This document shows positions 1 through 8,045 of a stretch of 64,000 nt of DNA, in pieces. The notes beneath the pieces were generated by a model. It was given only the letters and a program-made list of their open reading frames with translations. It was not told the DNA's origin and did no database searches. Made by a program: the position numbers and the translations under genes. This DNA comes from Hyphomicrobium sp. (GTDB lineage Bacteria > Pseudomonadota > Alphaproteobacteria > Rhizobiales > Hyphomicrobiaceae). Each line of letters opens with the position of its first letter. Positions within the stretch are counted from its first letter, which is position 1. The stretch lies in NCBI GenBank assembly GCA_025351425.1, contig JANXVY010000062.1:1-64000 (forward strand). The letters are read 5' to 3'.

Positions 1-54
1 GCCGCCGAAAACCCGCCCGCCTCGACCACCGCCACAAAGGTAGACATCGATTAG
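1..54 (+). CDS. C-terminal end of an upstream gene (partial)
   Basis: Frame 1 is open from the window edge and stops at TAG 52-54, giving a 17-residue tail ending KVDID. It may be the end of a protein that starts outside the window. Too little is present to name a product, and the frame could be open by chance. Confidence 0.3.
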   Translation, partial: AAENPPASTTATKVDID

Positions 55-73
55 AAGCGGTCCATGTTCGTTC

Positions 74-88
74 CAATTTTTGGAATGC
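74..88. promoter_or_regulatory. Short perfect inverted repeat upstream of the AhpD-like gene
   Basis: TTCCAA and TTGGAA arms surround a three-base centre. It lies about 100 bases before the original ATG (189) of the AhpD-like gene. It could be an operator or the remains of a terminator of the upstream gene; there is no T tract after it. Confidence 0.25.
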
Positions 89-188
89 TATGTCTCGATA
101 ATGCTGGATACTGCCAAAATTCGAAAGGGCCTACCTCTGGCAGCACCGGCACGTCAGGCCGGCCATGCCAGCAAACAGAAGAAACCCA

Positions 189-844
189 ATGAACCAGATC
201 AACACCTTCGCCTCGGTCGACGCCGCACCGGCAGCCGCCCAGCCGCTGCTAGAGCAAAGTTCCGACGAAGTGGATGCCGGTTCGTCGAAGAAAATGCGAC
301 AAAAGCAACAACCTAGAGCAAAATTCCGATTCCGTAGGATCGGAATTTTGCTCTAGAAGCGGTCCAAAAGCAGTTCGGCACCGTGCCCAACCTATTCCGC
401 ACCGTCGCAAACAGCCCCGCCACGCTCGAAGGCTACCTCGGCCTCAACGGCGCACTGGCCAAGGGTGCGCTCGACGGCAAGACCCGCGAGCGCGTTGCGC
501 TGGCCGTATCGGAAATCAACGGCTGCAACTATTGCCTCTCGGCCCACACCTACATCGGCAAGAACCTGGCCAAGCTCGATGACGCCGAAATAACCGCGAA
601 CCGCAACGGCGCATTGAACGACCCCAAGGCCGACGCCGCCGTGCGCTTCGCAGCCAGCATCGCCCATGAACGCGGCCACGTCAGCGACACCCAGTTCGCC
701 GCCGTCAAAAACGCAGGCTTTAGCGACGCCGAGATCATCGAGATCGTGGCCCACGTCGCTCTCACGACGCTGACCAACCACGTCAACGAAGTGGCCAAGA
801 CGGTCATCGACTTCCCCGTCGTGCAATCACGCAAGGCTGCGTGA
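189..844 (+). pseudogene. AhpD-like / carboxymuconolactone decarboxylase family gene interrupted near its 5' end by a palindromic element
   Basis: The original gene seems to start at ATG 189 (MNQINTFASVDAAP...) and to be cut at QPLL|E by a CTAG-bounded element (249-356). Removing 104 bases joins PLLE to AVQKQFGTVPNLF in one frame, the usual N-terminal pattern of this family. The insertion length is not a multiple of three, so the reading frame is broken. The part after GTG 383 (153 residues) is intact and keeps the redox motif GCNYCLSAH (CxxC followed by His) typical of AhpD-like alkylhydroperoxidase folds. Translation might restart at GTG 383, but no good ribosome-binding site is visible there and about 30 N-terminal residues would be lost. 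Function could therefore be lost or merely reduced. Confidence 0.75.
249..356. repeat. Bipartite palindromic element, family 1, copy A
   Basis: It is bounded by CTAG at 249-252 and 353-356. The left half forms a hairpin around GACGAAGTGGATGCCGG with arms ending in TTCGTCG. The right half is a near-perfect palindrome with AAATTCCGAT and ATCGGAATTT arms around TCCGTAGG. The same two-part structure occurs at 36673, 52924 and 55466. Here it lies inside the AhpD-like reading frame and shifts the frame. Confidence 0.85.
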
Positions 845-904
845 GCGCCGGTCCGCGGGCAGCGCACAAGCTGCCCGCGGTCGAACCGCGCCGCAGCGGG
901 CAGC

Positions 905-2812
905 TCAGCTGCCCTGCTTGTACTTGATCAACACCTCGCGCGCCCGCGCCAAGGCGGCATCCGCGATCGCCGCATGACCTTCGGCTGTCGGGTGGAATGC
1001 GCCCGAATACGTCGCCGCCAGCAGCACCTGTACGAACGAGACCGATTCGAGCTTGAGCACTTTCTGCATCAACCCCGCCGAGACGTGGAAATTGCCGGTC
1101 ATGAACGCGTCGTTGGGCGTGCGGAACCAGCGCTGCCGGGGCACGTAGGCCCTGAAATCCGCCGGGTTGTAGGGCACCCAGACATTGTCGACCCGGCGCG
1201 GCAGCCGCAAGTCTTCGGCGCTCGACGGCGCATTGTCGGTGAACCCCGCGCACAATCCCCGCCCCACGAACTCGGCCCGGTGCGCATCGACGAACGACCA
1301 GCCGTACGTCCCGCTCGACTTGCGCATGACGGCGTTGAGCTTCTCGGCGACCTTCTCGCCCTCGAGCGCCTTGCTCGCCGACAGCACGAAATCGTTCATG
1401 ACGTCCATGCCGGCCCTACCATCGGGACAGACCTTCTTGCCGTCGTCCAGCAGCGCGAGTGCCGGATACGCGGTCAGGATCACCCGGTCCGATTGCTCCC
1501 ACGGAATGTGCAGGATGTTGTGCACCGCGCGATTGAGCGACTTGTAGCGCGCCTCCAGGTTGGAGAGCCGGGCGATGGCTTCCGAGGGCTGATAAACTTG
1601 CCCAAACCAACCGCCGAGTTGCTTCAGCATCGACTGGTCGGCAAGCACGGCATTCGCGACGAGACGCGCAAACCCGATATCGTTACCCCCGATCGAAACC
1701 AGCAGCAGGTCGATCTTGCGCGCGTGCGGCGGCTCGCATTTGCGCAACACCAGCCCGCCTTGCAGGTCCGGGATCTTGCCGTTCATATGGTAGGCTTCAG
1801 GCAGGTCCTGCATCGGCGCTTCTTCATTGCCGCACTGGGCTTCCGCGAGCGCGGAAATCTGCGACAGTTCAGGCGGATGCGGCACCCATTCGTTGCCCTT
1901 GTAGCGCAGGAACAGGCCTGGCACGACCTCGCCACCCGAGCACGCAACCCCGACGAACGTCACGGCGCGATGGGGCTCTTCAACGGCGAGCTGCAGCGCC
2001 GTCCGCAGCTGATAGGAATAGAGCGAACGGTGGCAGGCCTGGTCGAGCCAGCGCGCGTTTTCCTCGATGAAGCCGTTGTCGCCGACCTGTTTCCAGGAGC
2101 CGACGCGCGCCGGAAACCCGGTCAGATCTTCGTCGGTCGTCTTGCCATAGTCGACGGAACGTTCGCGCGAAAAACGCACCGGAATATCGGGGTTACCCTC
2201 GCCGGAGCCGAAGCTGTCGCCCATGCCGGCAACCAGCAGATCGGTGACGCGCACGCCCGTCTCCGCAATGGTGCGATCGCCGACCTCGACCCGCAGCTCC
2301 CCGCCCGCGGGGTAGGGAACGTCGACCTTGACGGGTTCGGCGCACGATTGGGTGGCGATGGCCTTCGCCGTTTTCGCGCCGGTCTTGCGGAACGACCAGC
2401 GGCATTCGACGGTCGATTGCCCCTCGGCCTCCTGCAAACCGCGCAGCTCGGCGATGATGGCGTGCTCGGCGGGATCGACATAGGGCTGCTTGGAATCGCC
2501 GCACGCGAACGTGCTGTTGGTCCAGTTCCAGCAGGTCTTGCGATACATCGAGGCAGCCCACCCCTCTTCGAGCCGTGAGCCCAGCGCCTGCTCGGCCGCT
2601 AGGATCGGCTGCTTCTTCTGTTCGGGCGTCAGCGCCGCATAGGTCGCGCGATGCACCTCCGTGTCAGCCGGATCGTTGAAAAACCGGAACGGGTTCTCGA
2701 CCCGCCACGAAATTTCCGGTGCGCCGACCGTTTCCGATGCAGCCCGCAGCGGCTGAACCCACGCCGTGACGAGCCAGATCGCGACCACTGCGCGCGTTAG
2801 ACTGCCCATCAT
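905..2812 (-). CDS. Exported SGNH/GDSL-type hydrolase
   Basis: A 635-residue protein. ATG 2812 is chosen because GGGGGA sits just upstream and because it gives a clean signal peptide (MMGSLTRAVVAIWLVTAWVQ, cleaved after LRA). Family blocks are visible: GDSFGSGEGNP (block I with the catalytic Ser), GGNDIGF (block III) and HPTAEGHAAIAD (block V with catalytic Asp/His positions). The spacing between blocks is long, and several Cys-containing stretches suggest disulfides in the periplasm or outside the cell. The substrate is not evident; lipase/esterase or polysaccharide esterase are both possible. The gene follows the squalene-synthase-like gene on the same strand. Confidence 0.8.
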   Translation of the reverse strand: MMGSLTRAVVAIWLVTAWVQPLRAASETVGAPEISWRVENPFRFFNDPADTEVHRATYAALTPEQKKQPILAAEQALGSRLEEGWAASMYRKTCWNWTNSTFACGDSKQPYVDPAEHAIIAELRGLQEAEGQSTVECRWSFRKTGAKTAKAIATQSCAEPVKVDVPYPAGGELRVEVGDRTIAETGVRVTDLLVAGMGDSFGSGEGNPDIPVRFSRERSVDYGKTTDEDLTGFPARVGSWKQVGDNGFIEENARWLDQACHRSLYSYQLRTALQLAVEEPHRAVTFVGVACSGGEVVPGLFLRYKGNEWVPHPPELSQISALAEAQCGNEEAPMQDLPEAYHMNGKIPDLQGGLVLRKCEPPHARKIDLLLVSIGGNDIGFARLVANAVLADQSMLKQLGGWFGQVYQPSEAIARLSNLEARYKSLNRAVHNILHIPWEQSDRVILTAYPALALLDDGKKVCPDGRAGMDVMNDFVLSASKALEGEKVAEKLNAVMRKSSGTYGWSFVDAHRAEFVGRGLCAGFTDNAPSSAEDLRLPRRVDNVWVPYNPADFRAYVPRQRWFRTPNDAFMTGNFHVSAGLMQKVLKLESVSFVQVLLAATYSGAFHPTAEGHAAIADAALARAREVLIKYKQGS

Positions 2813-2847
2813 CGTTCCCCCAGCCATTCGATAAATCACATTCGCCA

Positions 2848-3654
2848 TCAGAAGCGGCCCAGCGCGTGCGCCTGCCACAACCGCCAGATCCGCGTGAGCG
2901 GCTGGATATCTGTAACCATAGAGGCCGGGTCGAAGCCCGACCGTTCGCTCGCCCTTAGATAAGGCTCAACCACGGCGATGGGAAGGCATGCAAGACGCAT
3001 GTCCCGCGGTGAATTCCGCCACACGGCTCGCGCCGAAGAGACCCGCTCGCGTGCCTGGGTCCGCCAATCCGCCAGCTGAACCTTCATTTGGCCGGCGTTT
3101 GTCACCGCGAACCCGGGAAAAGGCGCCCGTCCTCGCACCAGGAACAGGGGCAGAGTGCGGATCAGGCGCGTGATGCCATACCCATGGAACGAGTTATTTA
3201 ACACGTTGCCGCCGCGATCGCCCCCCAGGCATCGCGCCGCCAACCGGAACGCCGCACCGTCGGCCTTGGAGAGATAGGCGCTGAAGGCCGCCGCGTCAGG
3301 TATGGGGTCCGCATAGAGATCGAGCGCGCGGGCATCGAGCAACCCGTCGAACTCGGCAAACGGGAGCCCCTTGGCGCGTATAGCTTCCCCCAGCGCATCC
3401 GCGATCGGGTGGCCCGAGGTCTCACTGCGCATCGCAGCCAGAATCGTATCGCGCCACCACTGCAAACGGATTTCCCCGATTGCAGGTTCGCTCACGGTCG
3501 CAACGATCCGCTCGACATCGCCGAGGAATGCCGCCAGCGCTACGAGATGCAGCTGATGCTCCCGCGGCGCAAGCAGCGCCGACAGATAAAAGTCCGGCGC
3601 ATGGCTCTTGGCCATGGCGCGGACCTCGTCGTTGATGTGCGCAGCCTCTGGCAT
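2848..3654 (-). CDS. Squalene/phytoene synthase family protein (NDUFAF6-like)
   Basis: 268 residues from ATG 3654 (MPEAAHINDEV...); AGGA precedes this start, and earlier in-frame ATGs run through a palindromic repeat. The conserved WWRD-type motif (RLQWWRDTI) of the squalene/phytoene synthase fold is present, but the first Asp-rich prenyl-diphosphate-binding motif is not obvious (FLGDVERI). That degeneration is typical of the NDUFAF6-like branch, whose eukaryotic members are complex I assembly factors and not carotenoid enzymes. Its neighbour is an Mth938-domain (NDUFAF3-like) gene, which supports this reading over carotenoid synthesis. No other carotenoid gene is nearby. Confidence 0.75.
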   Translation of the reverse strand: MPEAAHINDEVRAMAKSHAPDFYLSALLAPREHQLHLVALAAFLGDVERIVATVSEPAIGEIRLQWWRDTILAAMRSETSGHPIADALGEAIRAKGLPFAEFDGLLDARALDLYADPIPDAAAFSAYLSKADGAAFRLAARCLGGDRGGNVLNNSFHGYGITRLIRTLPLFLVRGRAPFPGFAVTNAGQMKVQLADWRTQARERVSSARAVWRNSPRDMRLACLPIAVVEPYLRASERSGFDPASMVTDIQPLTRIWRLWQAHALGRF

Positions 3655-3673
3655 GGGTCCTGTGGAAACAAGA

Positions 3674-3739
3674 GAAGGCCAGGGGATTACTCCCTTGACG
3701 CAGGTTAGCCGGTCCAGGGCGCGCAGCGTCCTGGCCTTC
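3674..3739. repeat. Inverted repeat GAAGGCCAGG...CCTGGCCTTC
   Basis: Ten-base perfect arms (3674-3683 and 3730-3739) enclose about 46 bases between the Mth938-domain gene and the squalene-synthase-like gene. The CCTGGCCTTCACTT string recurs at 22080-22093 after ctaD and at 51725-51738 after the small conserved gene, so it is a dispersed repeat that may act as a transcript-end or mRNA-stability hairpin. Confidence 0.5.
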
Positions 3740-3741
3740 AC

Positions 3742-4140
3742 TTAGGTCACGGCGATCAGCGCCGCCCCGACGGGCCGTCCCTCGGCGAGCAGCACGTTGT
3801 AGGTTCGGCAGGCGGCGCCCGTCGTCATGATATCGAGGCCGAGTCCAGCTTCGGCAAACGCGCACCTAAGTTCGATCGGTGGAAACACCTGCTTTATGCC
3901 CGTGCCCAGCAGCAGGAACTGAAATTCGCCCCCGCGCGGCTCGCCAAACGCACGCGTCAGGCTGGCGACCGTGAGCACCGCTGGATCGCCCGCGTCCCAC
4001 GCCCAAACGCCTGACGGCAGTGCGATCAAAGAGCCCTTGTGGCTCATGCTGGCAAACCGGAACCCGCCATTGCCGTACGCGTCGATGGGCGCACGGCCCG
4101 GATAATGCCCCTGGAGACCAGGTTGTGCGGGGTCCGTCAC
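3742..4140 (-). CDS. Mth938-like domain protein (NDUFAF3-like)
   Basis: A 132-residue protein with the Mth938/DUF498 core, including EFQFLLLGTGIKQVFPP. Mitochondrial relatives (NDUFAF3) assist early respiratory complex I assembly. In alphaproteobacteria this family is typically found next to secD-secF, as here: it starts 15 bases after the secF stop. Co-location with an NDUFAF6-like gene fits a shared membrane-assembly role, which is inference. No catalytic motif is known for the family. Confidence 0.8.
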   Translation of the reverse strand: MTDPAQPGLQGHYPGRAPIDAYGNGGFRFASMSHKGSLIALPSGVWAWDAGDPAVLTVASLTRAFGEPRGGEFQFLLLGTGIKQVFPPIELRCAFAEAGLGLDIMTTGAACRTYNVLLAEGRPVGAALIAVT

Positions 4141-4155
4141 GGCTGTTGACCTCGG

Positions 4156-5130
4156 TTACGCCTTGCCCTTGTTGGCAGCCGCCGCGGCGGTATTGGCGCC
4201 AGCGTTACCCGACCAATCGCGCGTGACCCCGAACCATAACAGCAGGGGCGACGCGACGAAGATCGACGAATAGGTGCCGATGGCGATGCCAAACAGCATC
4301 GCGAACGCAAAACCGTGGATGACACTGGTGCCGAAGATGTAGAGCGCGAGCACGGACAGCGATGTGACGAGCGACGTCAGCACGGTGCGCGACAGCGTCT
4401 CGTTGATCGACAGGTTAAGCAGGTCGTTGAGCGGCAACTTCTTATATTTGCGCAGGTTCTCGCGAATCCGGTCGAACACGACGACGGTATCGTTGATCGA
4501 ATAGCCCGCGAGCGTGAGCAGCGCGGCGACCACCGAAAGATCGAACTCGTACCAGAGCACGGAGAACATCCCGACGGTAATGAACACGTCATGGACAAGC
4601 GCGACGATAGCGGCAACCGCGAACTGCCATTCGAACCGGAACCAGACGTATAGCATGATGCCGAGGATGGCCGCGATGACGGCATAGACACCGGTCTGCT
4701 TCAATTCCGACGACACGGCAGGGCCCACGACCTCGGTCCGGCGGACCTCGTATTTATCGGCGAGCGCGTCCTTGATCTTGAGGTTGACCGCTTCCTGGGC
4801 TTTCGCCTCGGCGGCTTCATCGGCGGCGCGCTGCTGGGCAACCCGGATCAGCGCGCCGTTGACGCCCGACTCTTGAACCTGCACTTCGCCAAAGCCAAGC
4901 TTGTTCAGCGTCTCACGCAACGACGACACGTCGATCGAGGGCGCCTTCGCCTGCACCTCGATGAGCGACCCGCCCTTGAAGTCGACACCGTAGTTGAGCC
5001 CGCGCGTCATCAAAAGCACGGCCGAAAGCAGTGCGAGCCCCCAAGAAATACCGACGAAAATATTCCGCTTCTCGATGATCTTCCACTTCGTCCCGTGCGG
5101 GAAGAAATCGACGCCTTTAAAAATGCTCAT
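4156..5130 (-). CDS. secF: Protein translocase subunit SecF
   Basis: 324 residues starting at ATG 5130 (MSIFKGVDFFPHGTKW), which overlaps the secD stop by ATGA. It has the SecF layout: an N-terminal membrane segment, a periplasmic domain starting around GVDFKGGSLIEV, then five membrane helices containing the SecD/F motif around AGYSINDTVVVFDRIREN. SecF works with SecD and YajC to drive late steps of Sec-dependent export using the proton motive force. The longer frame upstream of 5130 runs back into secD and is rejected. Confidence 0.96.
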   Translation of the reverse strand: MSIFKGVDFFPHGTKWKIIEKRNIFVGISWGLALLSAVLLMTRGLNYGVDFKGGSLIEVQAKAPSIDVSSLRETLNKLGFGEVQVQESGVNGALIRVAQQRAADEAAEAKAQEAVNLKIKDALADKYEVRRTEVVGPAVSSELKQTGVYAVIAAILGIMLYVWFRFEWQFAVAAIVALVHDVFITVGMFSVLWYEFDLSVVAALLTLAGYSINDTVVVFDRIRENLRKYKKLPLNDLLNLSINETLSRTVLTSLVTSLSVLALYIFGTSVIHGFAFAMLFGIAIGTYSSIFVASPLLLWFGVTRDWSGNAGANTAAAAANKGKA

Positions 5131-6776
5131 GAGCGGGCCATTGTGTAATTGAGGGGAGCGTCGATCTTGCGGGTCTTTTGGGCCTTGAGCCACCAGGAGA
5201 CGAGGAGACGCGTGACGGTGAACGCCGTGAAGATGGTCGTCAGAATGCCGAGCGTCAGCGTGACGGCGAAGCCGCGGATCGGTCCCGAGCCAAGCAGGAA
5301 CATGACGAGGCCGGCGATGAAGGTCGTCAGCTGGCTGTCCACGATGGTGCCGTAGGCGCGCTCGAAGCCGGCTTCGATGGCCGCAATCGGCGATTTCCCA
5401 TTGCGCAGCTCCTCACGGATACGCTCATAGATCAGCACGTTGGCGTCGACCGCCATGCCGATAGTGAGCACGATGCCCGCGATGCCCGGTAGCGTCATGG
5501 TCGAGCCGAGCAGCGTCATGATGGCGAACACCAGTACGACGTGCAGCGCCGCGCCGATGGCGGCGAATATGCCGAGCAGGCCGTAGGCGTAGACCATGAA
5601 GCCGACGACGAGCAGCATGCCGACGACGGCAGCCCGTTTGCCAGCGTCGATGCTATCCTGCCCAAGGTTCGCGCCGACGGTGCGCTCTTCAACCACGGTG
5701 AGTTTGGCCGGCAGCGCGCCCGAGCGCAGCTGGATGGCGAGATTGTTGGCCGTTTCCGTCGTATACGACCCGGAAATCTGCCCCGAACCGCCCAGAATGG
5801 CCTCGCGGATGACAGGTGCCGACAGCACCTTGTCGTCGAGCACGATGGCGAACGGCCGCCCGACGTTGGCCTGGGTGAACGCGCCGAACTTGCGCGCGCC
5901 CGACTGGTTGAAGCGGAACGAGATGATAGGATCGTTGCGCTGCTGGTCGAACCCTGCGTTGGCGCTGGAAAGATCGCTGCCGTCCACGACCGGAGTTTCA
6001 CGGATCAGATACTCGCGCTCGACGCTGTCCTCGGGGTCGTTGGCGTTCACCTTGGACTTCAGGATCTTGTAGCCCGAAGGCACCCGCCCTTCTTTGGCGC
6101 TCGCAACGCTCACCTCGGCATTGACCTCGTGGAACGACAACTTGGCCGTATCGCCGAGCAGCTTCTTGATCTCGGTCGTATCGCTGACGCCAGGCACCTG
6201 GATCAGGATCCGGTCCCGGCCCTGGCGCACGATGTTGGCTTCGATGATGCCGTTGGGGTCAATACGGCGGCGGATGGTTTCAATCGAGGAATCCGCAGCC
6301 GCCGCGACCCGGTCCAGAACCCCCGGCTCGGTCGGCTCTACGGTGATCAATCCGGGCTCTGCGCCCTTGCTGATGGCGATGTCGGCAGCCCCGGCAAAGC
6401 GCGTGCCGCCGATGGTCTGCACCAGCTTCTTCAGGCTGACGATGGCGGCATCGGAGTCTTCGGGCTTCACCAGCCGGATCTGCACTGCATTGCCCGTGAG
6501 GCCAACGCCGCTGAAGCCGATTTTTGCGTCCCGCAGATTTTTGCGCGCATCATCCCGCAGCTTGCCGAGCCAGTCCTTCTTCAGATGATCGCTGTCCATC
6601 GCCATAAGCAGATGCGCGCCGCCACGCAGGTCGAGGCCAAGGCCGATGCGATGCTGCGCCCAGGAGGGCAACGACTTATATGTGGCATCGGACAAGAAAT
6701 TCGGCACACACGCGAGCAGGCCGAACAGACAGACCGCGAGGATCGAGAGAGTTTTACCGCGAGTAAAATGCATCAT
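5127..6776 (-). CDS. secD: Protein translocase subunit SecD
   Basis: 549 residues with a single N-terminal membrane helix, the SecD signature GLGLDLRGGAHLLM, a large periplasmic P1 region (with IRRRIDPNG) and a C-terminal six-helix RND-type domain with GMAVDANVLIYERIRE. Two adjacent ATGs (6776 and 6773) are possible starts. The length is normal for alphaproteobacterial SecD, which is separate from SecF. It is translated upstream of secF with a 4-base overlap and lies downstream of yajC, so yajC-secD-secF is probably one transcript; a decayed palindromic element lies in the yajC-secD gap. Confidence 0.96.
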   Translation of the reverse strand: MMHFTRGKTLSILAVCLFGLLACVPNFLSDATYKSLPSWAQHRIGLGLDLRGGAHLLMAMDSDHLKKDWLGKLRDDARKNLRDAKIGFSGVGLTGNAVQIRLVKPEDSDAAIVSLKKLVQTIGGTRFAGAADIAISKGAEPGLITVEPTEPGVLDRVAAAADSSIETIRRRIDPNGIIEANIVRQGRDRILIQVPGVSDTTEIKKLLGDTAKLSFHEVNAEVSVASAKEGRVPSGYKILKSKVNANDPEDSVEREYLIRETPVVDGSDLSSANAGFDQQRNDPIISFRFNQSGARKFGAFTQANVGRPFAIVLDDKVLSAPVIREAILGGSGQISGSYTTETANNLAIQLRSGALPAKLTVVEERTVGANLGQDSIDAGKRAAVVGMLLVVGFMVYAYGLLGIFAAIGAALHVVLVFAIMTLLGSTMTLPGIAGIVLTIGMAVDANVLIYERIREELRNGKSPIAAIEAGFERAYGTIVDSQLTTFIAGLVMFLLGSGPIRGFAVTLTLGILTTIFTAFTVTRLLVSWWLKAQKTRKIDAPLNYTMARS

Positions 6777-6824
6777 GGGACGGTGAACGCCCTTTCAGAT
6801 CGTGTGCTGCAGATGGGTGGTCAT

Positions 6825-6892
6825 TAGAGCGGTTTAGCCGACGTGTGAAGCGGTTCGGCGTGAAAAACCGCTTAGAAGCAATGACCTGGAAG
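6825..6892. repeat. Partial, diverged palindromic element (family 2, left module)
   Basis: TAGAGCGGTTT ... GTGTGAAGCGG ... AAACCGC followed by GCAATGACCTGGA matches the left module of the family 2 elements at 16558 and 56160, but the right-hand hairpin is missing or decayed. It lies between yajC and secD. Confidence 0.6.
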
Positions 6893-6912
6893 CGCAACGA
6901 GCGCTCCCGCCA

Positions 6913-7242
6913 TCACGTCGCCTCTTTGACCGGCTCGTTCTTCGAGCGCACGCTCGTCAGCGACGACTTCAACACGCGGACCTTGAGCGTGTCCGACAGT
7001 TCGACTTCGATCTCGTCGGACCCCTCGGTCACCTTGCTGACCCGAGCGACAAACCCGCCCGCCGTCACGACCGTATCGCCGCGCCGGACCTTGTCTATCA
7101 TGGCGGCGAATTCCTTGGCCTTCTGCTGCTGGGGCCTGATGACCATAAAAAACACGATTCCTAAGACGAGCAGCATCACGATGGGGAAGGTATCCATCGG
7201 TGAACCACCGGCCGCTTGGGCGAATGCAGGCGTCGTGAACAT
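6913..7242 (-). CDS. yajC: Sec translocon accessory subunit YajC
   Basis: 109 residues from ATG 7242 (MFTTPAFAQAAGG), preceded by AAGGA. One membrane helix (IVMLLVLGIVFFMVIRPQQQ) is followed by the cytoplasmic YajC domain with KAKEF and GDTVVTAGGFVARV, as expected for the family. YajC joins SecD and SecF in the accessory translocon. The extended frame up to 7332 lacks support. The gene heads the yajC-secD-secF group. Confidence 0.95.
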   Translation of the reverse strand: MFTTPAFAQAAGGSPMDTFPIVMLLVLGIVFFMVIRPQQQKAKEFAAMIDKVRRGDTVVTAGGFVARVSKVTEGSDEIEVELSDTLKVRVLKSSLTSVRSKNEPVKEAT

Positions 7243-7383
7243 GCGAAAGAATTCCTTCGGTGCGCGCGAGCGGCAGAGGATTATCTGCAGCGCCGCCGGA
7301 TGGGCATGACGTATGGCCAAAAAGCGGCCCAAGCGCCACCCTTAACGAGTTTGACGCTGCCACTTCAATCGGTTTCGCGAGGG

Positions 7384-7411
7384 ACTATACTGTCCGCGCC
7401 CTCCATTGCAA
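7384..7411 (-). promoter_or_regulatory. Candidate sigma-70-type promoter for yajC-secDF
   Basis: On the minus strand TTGCAA (7411-7406) is followed after 16 bases by TATAGT (7389-7384), about 140 bases before the yajC start. The spacing and both hexamers are close to consensus. The -35 lies inside the hairpin at 7398-7430. No start-site data are available. Confidence 0.4.
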
Positions 7412-7430
7412 CCGTGTTGCGATGGAGGGC
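7398..7430. repeat. Strong 15-base-pair hairpin in the yajC / molybdenum hydroxylase intergenic region
   Basis: Arms GCCCTCCATTGCAAC and GTTGCGATGGAGGGC pair fully with one T-G wobble, around a three-base loop, and GATTTTAC follows on the plus strand. It looks like a terminator, yet no gene ends here on the plus strand. It could insulate the two divergent units or end a small transcript. Confidence 0.5.
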
Positions 7431-7469
7431 GATTTTACAAACCGCGCGCCGTAATTAGTTCGGCATTCT

Positions 7470-7489
7470 GGAACTAGGGTGTAAGTTCC
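7470..7489. promoter_or_regulatory. Candidate operator upstream of the molybdenum hydroxylase operon
   Basis: GGAACT and AGTTCC form a 6-base inverted repeat with an 8-base spacer, 47 bases before the ATG at 7536. The position suits a repressor or activator site for the operon; the cognate regulator is unknown and none is encoded beside it. Confidence 0.3.
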
Positions 7490-7535
7490 GGAGTTAACGG
7501 CCCGATACCCAGGCATCATTTTATGGAGCGCTGCC

Positions 7536-7991
7536 ATGAGCATCTCAGTCAACATCAACGGCGAGAAGCGCAAGCTCGACGCCGCCCCCGACACCCCATT
7601 ACTCTGGGTGCTCCGCGACGAGTTGGGGTTGACCGGCACCAAGTACGGCTGCGGGGCCGCGCTGTGCGGCGCGTGCTCCGTGCATTTGGACGGCGAGGTC
7701 GTGCGCTCCTGCCAGATCCAGGCACAGGACGTCGAAGGCCGCACGGTCACGACGATCGAAGGCGCAGACGACAAGGTTGCCCAGGCCGTCAAGGCCGCCT
7801 GGAACAAGCTCGACGTTGCCCAATGTGGCTATTGCCAGTCGGGCCAGATCATGTCGGCGATCGGCCTGTTGTCGCAAAATGCCAAGCCGACGAACGACGA
7901 CATCGACAAGGCCATGGACGGCAACGTATGCCGGTGCGCCACCTACCATCGCATTCGCGCTGCGATCCACGAGGCGGCCAAATCGGTCTGA
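7536..7991 (+). CDS. (2Fe-2S) small subunit of an isoquinoline-1-oxidoreductase-type molybdenum hydroxylase
   Basis: 151 residues with both [2Fe-2S] sites of the xanthine dehydrogenase family. The plant-ferredoxin-like site is YGCGAALCGACSVHLDG near residue 45, and the helical second site is CGYCQSGQ ... NVCRCATYHRI near residues 100-140. It passes electrons from the molybdenum subunit (8710) toward the di-haem cytochrome (8046). A GGAGCG ribosome-binding site precedes the ATG. IorA-like members oxidise N-heterocycles or aldehydes; the substrate here cannot be told from sequence. Confidence 0.9.
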   Translation: MSISVNINGEKRKLDAAPDTPLLWVLRDELGLTGTKYGCGAALCGACSVHLDGEVVRSCQIQAQDVEGRTVTTIEGADDKVAQAVKAAWNKLDVAQCGYCQSGQIMSAIGLLSQNAKPTNDDIDKAMDGNVCRCATYHRIRAAIHEAAKSV

Positions 7992-8045
7992 ACCGCACGA
8001 GCCGGCACTGAGCTTTGAATACGCTTTCAATCGAGGAGATCGGGT

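Noticed and set aside
974-2578. A 534-codon plus-strand frame opposite the SGNH hydrolase gene
   Set aside because: It is a long antisense shadow produced by high third-position GC; it has no ribosome-binding site, and the minus-strand gene has clear family motifs.
2848-3654. Calling the squalene/phytoene-synthase-like gene crtB
   Set aside because: The first Asp-rich substrate motif is missing and no carotenoid genes are near; the NDUFAF6-like branch fits better.
5541-6827. A 428-codon plus-strand frame opposite secD
   Set aside because: Antisense shadow of a certain secD gene; its translation has no recognisable domain.
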